This document shows, one piece after another, positions 16,984 to 24,609 of a DNA stretch of 39,856 nt (the stretch's first letter is position 1; the number at the start of each line of letters is the position of its first letter). The notes beneath the pieces were generated by a model, which was not told where the DNA came from, ran no database searches, and saw only the letters and a program-made list of their open reading frames with translations. Both the position numbers and the translations under genes were made by a program. Source of the stretch: CAZUMW01 sp964621615 (lineage in GTDB: Bacteria; Desulfobacterota; WTBG01; CAIYCZ01; CAIRTM01); assembly GCA_964621615.1 (NCBI GenBank), contig CAZUMW010000043.1, positions 1 to 39,856 of the forward strand, given 5' to 3'.

Positions 16984-17979
16984 ATGATAATCACAAAAAC
17001 GCCATTTCGTATAAGTTTTGCCGGAGGCGGCTCCGATCTTGAAAAATTCTACAGCAAATCTCCGGGAGCGGTGCTCAGCTCAACAATCAACAAATTCATG
17101 TATATCTCCACCCACCGTTTCTGGGACGAGGAAATTATTGTCGCTAAATACTCAAAAACGGAAATGGTAAAATCCCTTTCCCAAATGAATCATCCTATTA
17201 TAAAAGAGGTGCTCAAGCAGTTCAACGTATCCGGTGCACTTGAAATAAGCTCAAACGCTGATGTCGGATCAGGAACCGGCATGGGATCATCATCGGCGTT
17301 TACCGTCGGGCTGCTCCATAATCTCTACACGGTAAACGGCAGGTTTGTTACAAAGGAAAAGCTTGCCGCCGAAGCGTGCGATATAGAAATAAACCGGCTT
17401 AAGGAACCCATCGGCAAACAGGATCAGTATGCTGCCGCATTCGGCGGTTTAAACATTATCCGGTTCGAATCAAACGGCACTGTCATCGTTGACCCCCTTC
17501 ACCTGCCCAAACATATTTATAAGACACTGCAAAACAACCTTATGCTTTTTTATCTCGGCACCCAGCGAAGCGCCTCGAAAATACTCGCCGAACAGAAAAA
17601 AAATTTAAAACTCGCAGATAATGTAACGTTTCTGCAGGAGATGGTCGGGCTTGTCTGGGAGCTGCGCGACATACTGTACAAAGGAGAGCTTGACCGATTC
17701 GGCCCAATTTTGCATAAAAACTGGACATTGAAACAGAAACTGGCAAAAAGCATTACCAATGACGGCATGCAGGCTGTATATAACACTGCACTCAAAAACG
17801 GGGCGACCGGCGGCAAACTGCTGGGAGCAGGAGGCGGGGGCTTTTTTTTATTCTACTGCGAACCGGAGCGGCAGGATCGCCTTCGATCAGCTCTGGCTCC
17901 ATTAAAAGAAATGAAATTTAAATTTGAAAACGAAGGCACAAAACTCATTTATGTAGGCGATGAATACCTCGAACACTGA
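16984..17979 (+). CDS. hddA: D-glycero-alpha-D-manno-heptose 7-phosphate kinase (GHMP family)
   Basis: GHMP kinase of 331 residues, close to the usual HddA length. The N terminus, ITKTPFRISFAGGGSD, is the HddA-type motif 1. The ATP-binding motif 2 is GSGTGMGSSSAF (about residues 94-105) and motif 3 is GGKLLGAGGGGFF (about 275-288). It would phosphorylate C1 of heptose 7-phosphate to give the alpha-1,7-bisphosphate, the step between GmhA and GmhB. A fucose or mannose-type sugar kinase is the main alternative, but the neighbours settle the case. A 104-base gap separates it from the fused HddC-GmhB gene. It overlaps gmhA by 20 bases. An 18-base word directly before its start (16961-16978) recurs at 27711-27728. 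Confidence 0.9.
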   Translation: MIITKTPFRISFAGGGSDLEKFYSKSPGAVLSSTINKFMYISTHRFWDEEIIVAKYSKTEMVKSLSQMNHPIIKEVLKQFNVSGALEISSNADVGSGTGMGSSSAFTVGLLHNLYTVNGRFVTKEKLAAEACDIEINRLKEPIGKQDQYAAAFGGLNIIRFESNGTVIVDPLHLPKHIYKTLQNNLMLFYLGTQRSASKILAEQKKNLKLADNVTFLQEMVGLVWELRDILYKGELDRFGPILHKNWTLKQKLAKSITNDGMQAVYNTALKNGATGGKLLGAGGGGFFLFYCEPERQDRLRSALAPLKEMKFKFENEGTKLIYVGDEYLEH

Positions 17980-18538
17980 AAACCGGATAGTGAGCTTTTT
18001 TGCCAGAGTAACCGAAACGCTCGAGGCCATTGACCGGGCCGCTCTAACAACACTGTATGAGCAGCTTTTAACGGTATATGATCGTGGGGGAACGGTGTTT
18101 CTGTTCGGCAACGGCGGCAGCGCAAGTACTGCATCACATTTTTGCGGCGACCTGGTTCAGGGGGTTTCAACAGGAAGAACAAAAAGGTTCCGGGCGGTCT
18201 GCCTTAACGATAACATCCCAGCCCTTATGGCAGCTGCAAATGATCTTTCATACGATGAGGTGTTCACCGAACAGCTGAAGAGCTTTCTTTCACCGGGAGA
18301 CCTGGTCATCGGTATTTCCTGCAGCGGAAATTCCCCCAATGTCATAAAAGCACTGCAATATGCAAATGAGCGGGGTGTATTCACTGCAGGGCTGTGCGGC
18401 TTTGAGGGCGGCGTTCTTAAAAATACCGCTCAGCTTGTGGTTCATGCTCCCATTAACGACATGGAGGTCTCTGAAGATATCCATTTAATCCTTGTTCACT
18501 GTTTGAAGCAGATGCTTATGGAGGCGCTTGACGGGTGA
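17960..18538 (+). CDS. gmhA: Sedoheptulose 7-phosphate isomerase (SIS domain)
   Basis: SIS-domain isomerase of 192 residues, the normal GmhA size. Key segments are FLFGNGGSASTASHF (about residues 46-60) with the phosphate-binding Gly/Ser loop, and IGISCSGNSPNV near residue 115. A C-terminal segment contains EDIHLILVH, with the Glu and His positions expected in the GmhA active site. It would turn sedoheptulose 7-phosphate into D-glycero-D-manno-heptose 7-phosphate, the entry step of the pathway completed by the two upstream genes. The start ATG at 17960 lies inside the hddA coding region (20-base overlap), so translation is likely coupled. After the stop, about 660 bases of repeats end the run. 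Confidence 0.92.
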   Translation: MNTSNTENRIVSFFARVTETLEAIDRAALTTLYEQLLTVYDRGGTVFLFGNGGSASTASHFCGDLVQGVSTGRTKRFRAVCLNDNIPALMAAANDLSYDEVFTEQLKSFLSPGDLVIGISCSGNSPNVIKALQYANERGVFTAGLCGFEGGVLKNTAQLVVHAPINDMEVSEDIHLILVHCLKQMLMEALDG

Positions 18539-18734
18539 AAAGAAGAATTCAGAAGCCAAAAAAAAGCAGCGATTAGCTGTCAGCGGTTAGCTGCCGTTAG
18601 CAAAAGCGAAGGCAAAAATGCTAACACCTGAGTGCTAAAAGCTTCTCAGTAGGCTTTCAGCCCATGAAACGTACCCATCGCGTACACGAAAAGGGAAAGC
18701 AGCCGTTAGCTGTCCCAGCATATTATGTAAATGG

Positions 18735-18764
18735 TCATTGCCCGGCTCCGTCCGGGCAATCCAG
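18735..18764. repeat. REP-like palindrome, variant 2
   Basis: The 9-base stem ATTGCCCGG (18737-18745) and CCGGGCAAT (18752-18760) has a CTCCGT loop. The frame is TC before and CCAG after, matching the copies at 29650-29679 (nearly identical) and 11280-11309 (minus strand, different stem). Confidence 0.65.
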
Positions 18765-18954
18765 TATTGCAGCTTTTGATTTCACGTTAAACGTTTTTCT
18801 TTAACTCTGCGTCACCGGACTGTCATACACCGGTTTGTCCGGGTAACCCGGTTGACCCAGGTGGTAGGATTATTGGTGCAAAAATAATAAACACATACTG
18901 CTTCACCGGGTGTACATTCTGTTATATTATTTGCTGAATTCTGACTTCTTTTTT

Positions 18955-19042
18955 TCGTGTACGCTTACGTGTACCGCTTTGCTGTGTACGTGTACGCCCT
19001 TTGATGAGTTAGCCGGGAAGCTATTCGCATTTTTTTTGTTTG
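18955..19042 (-). repeat. Family A half unit, inverted
   Basis: On the minus strand this reads ATGCGAATAGCTTCCCGG, CTAACTCAT, CGTACACGTACACAGC, AAAGCGGTACACG and GCGTACACGAAAA. It corresponds to the first half of the 170-182-base unit at 13383-14086, with a few substitutions. The GGGTAC part is missing. Confidence 0.8.
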
Positions 19043-19202
19043 CTGAATTCTAACAGCTGATAGCTAATAGCTGCTTTTTAGTAGCTGCCCATCATGCTTC
19101 TGGATTCTGAATTCTTTTCCGCGTACCGCGTCGCTGTGTACGTAAACGATAAATAACTCAGTATATTACAACTCATTGCTGATTTATAACCGCAATACTC
19201 CC

Positions 19203-20597
19203 ATGTCAAAAAAAGTTTTTTTAATACGTCTTTCGCGCCCCTCATATGAGCTTACCGTTGTTCCTCCTCTCGGGCCGATGTACCTTGCCTCGGCACTGAG
19301 AACCTGGGGAGGTCATGACGTTGCCCTGTATGATATGAAGGTTGAGGGGGAGTCTTTAGAAAAAGCCGTTAAAGCTGCACGGTCTTACGGTCCCGATGTT
19401 ATCGGCCTCAGCCTGATGAGCTTTGAAGCGCCGGTTATGACCTCTCTTTCCAAACTGCTGAAGCAGGCATTACCGAATACCTGTATAGTAGCCGGCGGGC
19501 CGCATCCATCCACTTTTCCAAACGACATTGTGAACGAAACTCATATAGACCTGTTTGTGCTTGGAGAAGGGGAAAAAACGTTTGCCGAGATAGTGAAACG
19601 AATCGACCGGGGCGACCCCCTTGAAAACATCGAAGGCACTGCGATTGAGGTTAACGGGCAGGCACAGATAATTCCTCTGAGTTCTTTTATTGAAAATCTC
19701 GACACCCTGCCCTTTCCGGCATGGGATCTCATACCGCTTGAAAAATATTTCGACATGCCGCGGATGGGAAACATCTATATGCACAAACCATTCATGACAA
19801 TATTTACTTCACGCTCCTGTCCGTTTCGCTGCGTATACTGTCATAAAATATTCGGCAAGGGCTTCAGGCCGCGCTCGCCCGATAGCGTCTTCGAAGAAGT
19901 GCAGCTTCTCTACAACCGGTATGGCATAAAAGAATTTATGATTATGGACGATTGCTTTAACCTGCAGAAAAAACGGGCTATTAATATTCTTTCACGCATT
20001 GCCGAAAGCAATATGGATATCTGCCTCCGCTTCCCGAACGGCATGCGCGCAGACATACTCGATCCTGACGTACTTCATGCTCTCAAGGATGCACACACAT
20101 TCGCCACCTGTGTGGCCATTGAAACAGCCACACCCCGCCTTCAGAAATTGATCAAAAAAAATCTAAAAATCGACAAAGTCTTTGATATCATCAGGCAGAC
20201 CGACAAGCTGAACATTATGACGCACGGCTTTTTTATGATCGGTTTTCCCACGGAAACAAAAGAGGAAATGGAGGCGACCATTGACTTCGCCTGCAGATCA
20301 CGGCTGCATTCTGCAGCCATCTTCCGCGTTACCCCCTTCAAAGGTACCGAGCTTCATCAAATGGCTCTGGACATGGGTTACGACATTTCCGACGACCCCG
20401 ATTCATTCGAAATATATAAAACGCATGTCAATCTGAGCGCCGAACCGGAAGAGGAAGTTACCCGTCTGCAAAATGTTTTTTACCGGCGTTTCTATTTTAA
20501 CCCATGGCGACAATTGCGCTTCATCAGACTCATGCCCAACAAAGCGGAAACCCTTCCCCGGCTTGCAAAAATCTTCTTCAGCCGGGCGTTTAGATAA
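19203..20597 (+). CDS. B12-binding domain radical SAM protein
   Basis: Cobalamin-binding radical SAM enzyme of 464 residues. The N-terminal domain has VVPPLGPMYLASAL, VIGLSLMSF and AGGPHPSTFP, typical of the B12-binding region, then LGEGEKTF. The iron-sulfur ligands are C206, C210 and C213 in SCPFRCVYC. A GFPTET motif near residue 350 is also typical. The substrate is unknown; carbon methylation or rearrangement of a lipid or sugar is the family theme. An in-frame TTG at 19176 exists, but the ATG at 19203 gives the normal N terminus (MSKKVFLIRLS). The gene follows the repeat block and is convergent with the leftward gene ending at 20611, 13 bases away. No terminator hairpin was seen between them. 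Confidence 0.88.
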   Translation: MSKKVFLIRLSRPSYELTVVPPLGPMYLASALRTWGGHDVALYDMKVEGESLEKAVKAARSYGPDVIGLSLMSFEAPVMTSLSKLLKQALPNTCIVAGGPHPSTFPNDIVNETHIDLFVLGEGEKTFAEIVKRIDRGDPLENIEGTAIEVNGQAQIIPLSSFIENLDTLPFPAWDLIPLEKYFDMPRMGNIYMHKPFMTIFTSRSCPFRCVYCHKIFGKGFRPRSPDSVFEEVQLLYNRYGIKEFMIMDDCFNLQKKRAINILSRIAESNMDICLRFPNGMRADILDPDVLHALKDAHTFATCVAIETATPRLQKLIKKNLKIDKVFDIIRQTDKLNIMTHGFFMIGFPTETKEEMEATIDFACRSRLHSAAIFRVTPFKGTELHQMALDMGYDISDDPDSFEIYKTHVNLSAEPEEEVTRLQNVFYRRFYFNPWRQLRFIRLMPNKAETLPRLAKIFFSRAFR

Positions 20598-20610
20598 ATC
20601 CATCTATTGA

Positions 20611-22167
20611 TTACTCAAAATCCCTGGGAACAGTAAGAACCGCATACCGATCGGTCTCAACAATGATATCAAGCCCCATGGTGCTCAATATATTCACAAA
20701 TTTCCTCGGCACCACCTGATAGTGTACCAGCACTTTTGTAACACTGAATTTTTTCAGTATCTGCTTCCGGACAGCATTTGATGTTGTTGCGCTGAAGAAA
20801 CGGTTCACATCTTTTTTCCGTTCCTCATTGTCCCGGACATGCGGCGGTGTATGAAACAGTGACACTATTTTCGCACCGGTATATACCGGCACGGACCATG
20901 ATGTCGGAACATCTGAAAGCACCACATCGTTTTCATATATATAATTTTTCCACTGATGCTGCATACTGTTTGGGCTTGTTTTGTACACATAGGGAAACGT
21001 TTCCTGAAGGGAAAAATTCGGGATGATGTATTCTCTGCCTGTCTGAACAAGCTGACACATCACCCCCACCCCCAATAACCCGGCCAAGCTCGCAGAAACA
21101 ATTAATTTTATTATTTTAGAATTAAAGGGTATTAGTTCTATCCGCCGGCACAGAAAGGCAAAAGAAAGCTGAAGACAAAACACCCAAAAAAAGACAAACC
21201 GCTCTGAAAGACTGATATCAAACACACAGCCCGCACTATAGATTGTGCAAAAAATAACAAAGCCCGCCGTTAAATAGAAAAATTTCTTTTTTATGGCACA
21301 CCATGCGAGAACGGGCATACCTGCTATTGCCGGCAGTATCCTGACAGCTATATCAGAATATAAATACGACCTGGTCAAGCGGTAGTCCCAAGTTGCCCCC
21401 ATACCACCGGCAGCAATTTGTCCGAGGTCGGCAAAAAAATCATAATATGGCCATATATGTACAAACACTATGCTACATAACACAATACCGGCATATTCGG
21501 CGGCACCCTTTTTTAGCGTTCTGGAGCGTTCGATATACAGCAAGGCAGAGCTGATAAAAAAAAACGTCCCGGTGAGAGGGTGATTAACAAAGCTAAGGGA
21601 ACCAAAAGCGCACATGCCGGCTAAAGATAAACAGCCGCCGGTGCGAATGTGATGGAGCTGCAGCGAAAGTGCAAGAAGCGCGCAGGAAAACGAGACAACT
21701 GAGGGGAAATACGCTGTATACAGAAGCGCTGAAAACTTGTATGCGTTTGCACCGGTCCAGCCCGTTCCCCATAAACATAACACGCTGAGCAGTGCCCATG
21801 GGATTATCCCGGTATCATTAAAATATTCCCGGACAAATAGACTGGCAGACATAACAAAAAATAAAAAAAATACAATCAAAAAAACATCGATTGTTTTCAG
21901 GACACCAATATCTGAAGCCCGCATAAAAAGGGCCATTGCCAGAATGGAGGGAACAAAGCGCGATGAGGCAGCCTTGCAGCCGGCAAGCATAGGGTCGCCG
22001 GGATTTTTATAGTCCCGTGCTAAAGCCCTGACTGCTGCTCCGTGTTCAGCCCCGTCGGTATACGGAAAATTATAATAGTCAACAGCGGCAGCTAAAAAAA
22101 CAAAACCTATTGACAGTATGAAAAGTAAAACAGAAGCCCGGGATGAAAAAAAATTAAAGTTTTTCAT
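20611..22167 (-). CDS. Polytopic membrane protein, GT-C-like
   Basis: Membrane protein of 518 residues with about ten hydrophobic segments. After the first helix (about residues 11-30) comes NFPYTDGAEHGAAVRAL, an acidic first loop reminiscent of GT-C transferases. The last 150 residues are largely soluble and contain YIYENDVVLSDVPTSW. No family name can be given with confidence; glycosyltransferase is inferred from topology and context. It lies 17 bases downstream of the frameshifted acyltransferase gene on the same strand, so the two likely shared a transcript. The function of the pair could be acylation and glycosylation of the same lipid-linked sugar. Confidence 0.6.
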   Translation of the reverse strand: MKNFNFFSSRASVLLFILSIGFVFLAAAVDYYNFPYTDGAEHGAAVRALARDYKNPGDPMLAGCKAASSRFVPSILAMALFMRASDIGVLKTIDVFLIVFFLFFVMSASLFVREYFNDTGIIPWALLSVLCLWGTGWTGANAYKFSALLYTAYFPSVVSFSCALLALSLQLHHIRTGGCLSLAGMCAFGSLSFVNHPLTGTFFFISSALLYIERSRTLKKGAAEYAGIVLCSIVFVHIWPYYDFFADLGQIAAGGMGATWDYRLTRSYLYSDIAVRILPAIAGMPVLAWCAIKKKFFYLTAGFVIFCTIYSAGCVFDISLSERFVFFWVFCLQLSFAFLCRRIELIPFNSKIIKLIVSASLAGLLGVGVMCQLVQTGREYIIPNFSLQETFPYVYKTSPNSMQHQWKNYIYENDVVLSDVPTSWSVPVYTGAKIVSLFHTPPHVRDNEERKKDVNRFFSATTSNAVRKQILKKFSVTKVLVHYQVVPRKFVNILSTMGLDIIVETDRYAVLTVPRDFE

Positions 22168-22184
22168 AAAAAAATGCCGGAGCT

Positions 22185-22655
22185 TTAGACATTTTGTCGC
22201 GCGTAGAAAGGCCGCTCAAAATATCTGTAAAAAATATATGAAACAAAAATGGTTATCGGCAATACAATTATAAATACCACGGTAAGGCTCTCAGCAGTAT
22301 TGTTTAAATTGAAAGCCCTTCCACAAACAGAGAATAATTTGGGTGAAACAAAGAAATGGATTAAATATATGCTGTAGGATATAGTGCTGAGCTTCGCCAA
22401 AGGTTTTACGATTCTCCATTCAGCAACTGTTTTGTCGGAAAATATAAGAATAATAAATATCAGAGTAAACTTAACCGCAAACATTGCATCGCCGACAAAC
22501 ATCATGCTCTGAGGATTATACAAAAAATATCCAAGCACTCCTGCAAAACACCCGCAATCATACAGCAAACGCCGAGTGCCGAAATATTTTATTATCCTGA
22601 AAAGAAAAAATACCGCAATAAAACCGGAACCAGGATGTTTGAAGAAGAAATACAT
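22185..22655 (-). CDS. Acyltransferase 3 family protein, C-terminal part (frameshifted)
   Basis: This frame encodes the C-terminal third of a membrane acyltransferase whose N-terminal part is at 22558-23295. It contains RIIKYFGTRRLLYD, a run of membrane segments, LSTISYSIYLIHF (the conserved last-helices motif of PF01757) and YRYFERPFY at the end. The ATG at 22655 is not a real start, because the first residues are an out-of-frame reading of the upstream part. The true join lies in the A6 run at 22605-22610 (T6 on the coding strand). Removal of one T would fuse both parts into a protein of about 370 residues, the normal family length. Confidence 0.75.
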   Translation of the reverse strand: MYFFFKHPGSGFIAVFFLFRIIKYFGTRRLLYDCGCFAGVLGYFLYNPQSMMFVGDAMFAVKFTLIFIILIFSDKTVAEWRIVKPLAKLSTISYSIYLIHFFVSPKLFSVCGRAFNLNNTAESLTVVFIIVLPITIFVSYIFYRYFERPFYARQNV

Positions 22656-23295
22656 GATACATAAACGATGACGGCTCGAATTGTATCTTTAAAATATCCG
22701 TTAATATAAATAGTGCGGTTAAAACATCAAACATATACACAAAACGTCTTCTGAAACATACAATAGATAAAAATACTACTATATAAAAATGCACAAAATG
22801 AGGAAGTGTCCAGTATACTGCATTAAATCTGTTAGGAATCTCCATATGAAATAACGGTAAAGAAATTACAATCTCATAGACAGATGGTATGCTAACAAAT
22901 GTACTTCCCAGTTTCTGCATTAAAAAAGCTATGCCGACACCGATTAAGAGGGAAGCGACATAGGGGGGATAAATGCGCTTTATGCGCTGCATGAGGAATT
23001 GCACGGAGGATTCAATCCTTCGTTCCGCTGATACACAGACACAATAGCCGCTCACAATAAAAAAAATGGAAACACCTTTTATACCATGAACCATAAAGAA
23101 GTAAAGAGCATCAAGCACAGATGATTTGCCGTAATAGGGGCTGAAATAGTAAGGATAAAACCAGCAGGTGTGCAGCATAACCACCCATAACGCTGCAAAC
23201 CCTCTTGCTATGTCAAGGCTGTAAAAAAGTCTGTCATCTTTATCTCGCAGGAGTATATTTTGTACTTCCGTTATTTTTACAAGTTTCTCAAACAT
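22558..23295 (-). CDS. Acyltransferase 3 family protein, N-terminal part (frameshifted)
   Basis: The first two thirds of an integral membrane O-acyltransferase (PF01757 type), which would transfer acetyl or other acyl groups to a sugar. Motifs include LDIARGFAALWVVMLHTCW (about residues 28-46) with the conserved R and H, FIVSGYCVCVSAERR near 100 and RIKRIYPPYV near 125. The correct frame ends near residue 230 in WFRFYCGIF; the remaining residues up to the stop at 22558 are a wrong-frame tail. The rest of the protein continues in the frame of 22185-22655. It may be a pseudogene, a slippage-switched gene or a base error in a homopolymer. The ATG at 23295 begins a leftward transcript divergent from the epimerase gene at 23481. 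Confidence 0.82.
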   Translation of the reverse strand: MFEKLVKITEVQNILLRDKDDRLFYSLDIARGFAALWVVMLHTCWFYPYYFSPYYGKSSVLDALYFFMVHGIKGVSIFFIVSGYCVCVSAERRIESSVQFLMQRIKRIYPPYVASLLIGVGIAFLMQKLGSTFVSIPSVYEIVISLPLFHMEIPNRFNAVYWTLPHFVHFYIVVFLSIVCFRRRFVYMFDVLTALFILTDILKIQFEPSSFMYHVFLLQTSWFRFYCGIFSFQDNKIFRHSAFAV

Positions 23296-23480
23296 TATTA
23301 TGCCGCATTATAACAGACAAATATAATAACAATGTTTTCAAACTAGATATAAAGATTAACATTATCAAAATATAAGCATATATAGTACCCCTTAAAATCA
23401 TATTGTCAAACATATAAAAATAGAGTATCTTTTACGTCAATTAACGATTCCCAAACGTTAACTCATTTAAGGCATCGGAT

Positions 23481-24527
23481 ATGAGAGTAATCGTAACAGG
23501 TTCAAACGGTTTAGTCGGATCTGAGGCAGTGCTTTTTTATGACACTAAGGGCGCTGATATCATCGGTATTGACAATAATATGCGCCGTGATTTTTTCGGC
23601 TCAGACGGGGACACGACCTGGATGCTCGAGGTTTTGAAAAAAAAATGCCGGAGATTTACTCATCACTGTCTCGATATACGAAAACGTGAAGATATTTTTA
23701 CGCTCATTAAAGAAAACAAACCCGATGCTGTCATCCACTGTGCGGCACAGCCCAGTCATGATCTCGCGAAAGACCGGCCAATAGACGATTTCGAGGTCAA
23801 TGCGCTGGGAACTCTGAACCTGCTTGAAGCGGTTCGCATCTATGCACCGGAAGCGGTATTTGTATTCGCAAGCACGAATAAAGTTTACGGTGATGCTCCC
23901 AACGAGCGTAAGTTCCAAGAGCTTCCGAAACGTTGGGAATATGCGCGTGAAGAAGAATACAGCGGCATTGATGAAAACTGCCGCATAGATAAATGCCTTC
24001 ACAGTCTTTTCGGTGCCAGCAAAACGGCTGCAGATGTTCTGTGCCAGGAATATGGGCGTTATTTCGGCATGAAGGCAGGTGTTTTTCGCGCTGGATGTAT
24101 GACCGGCCAGGCACACTCCGGCGTTCCTTTGCACGGTTTTTTATCCTATCTTGTAAAAACAGCCGTACACGGTGAAACCTATAATATTATCGGATATAAA
24201 GGCAAGCAGGTACGGGATCAAATTCACAGTTATGATGTTATTACCGCTTTTGATGCATTTATTAACAATCCGCGCCCCGGCGAAGTTTACAACCTCGGCG
24301 GGGGCAGGGAAAATAATGCCTCAATTCTTGAGTGTATTGAAATGCTTGAGGAACGAACAGGCACCCGAATGAAAACAACCTATAACGACGTGCCCCGCCG
24401 CGGTGATCACATATGCTATATAAGTGATCTTGCCAAACTCAAATCTCATTATCCCCAATGGCATATAACAAAAGCTCTCGATGAGATTCTCGATGAATTA
24501 ATCAGCACCGAAAAGAGAAAAAAATAA
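23481..24527 (+). CDS. CDP-paratose 2-epimerase-like NAD-dependent epimerase
   Basis: Extended SDR of 348 residues. The Rossmann motif is VTGSNGLVGSEA (about residues 5-16), and FASTNKVYGDAPN is near 128-140. The block HSGVPLHGFLSYLVK, then GYKGKQVRDQIHS and NLGGGRENNASILE, marks the CDP-tyvelose/CDP-paratose epimerase-like subfamily rather than general UDP-hexose epimerases. The usual YxxxK catalytic Tyr is Phe here (F177 in FGASK, K181). I recall this as a feature of this subfamily but cannot verify it. No CDP-glucose pathway genes (ddhABCD type) are in the window, so the substrate must come from elsewhere or be a different nucleotide sugar. It starts a rightward run with the methyltransferase-GT2 fusion and a GT-C gene. 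Confidence 0.83.
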   Translation: MRVIVTGSNGLVGSEAVLFYDTKGADIIGIDNNMRRDFFGSDGDTTWMLEVLKKKCRRFTHHCLDIRKREDIFTLIKENKPDAVIHCAAQPSHDLAKDRPIDDFEVNALGTLNLLEAVRIYAPEAVFVFASTNKVYGDAPNERKFQELPKRWEYAREEEYSGIDENCRIDKCLHSLFGASKTAADVLCQEYGRYFGMKAGVFRAGCMTGQAHSGVPLHGFLSYLVKTAVHGETYNIIGYKGKQVRDQIHSYDVITAFDAFINNPRPGEVYNLGGGRENNASILECIEMLEERTGTRMKTTYNDVPRRGDHICYISDLAKLKSHYPQWHITKALDEILDELISTEKRKK

Positions 24528-24609
24528 TAGGGTATGCGGTGTTTTTTTCAATATCAGCTGAAAGCGGCCGATATACTCTTATATATTCCCTTTCCATCGG
24601 GTGCTGAAC

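Larger units (their letters stand above)
18539..19202. repeat. Composite repeat block with families A and B in inverted arrangement
   Basis: The 664-base gap has no gene. The left half reads, in order, a GAATTC block (GAAGAATTCAGAAGCC, from 18541), family B words (18562-18660), a short family A remnant (18661-18695) and family B again. The right half carries the same kinds of blocks in opposite orientation: GAATTC (18935-18948), an inverted family A half unit (18955-19042), family B (19043-19090), GAATTC, and a further A remnant (about 19119-19155). Between them (about 18720-18930) lie the palindrome at 18735-18764 and unassigned sequence. The mirrored order suggests insertion of an element flanked by inverted copies, or two independent insertions in opposite directions. 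Confidence 0.6.
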
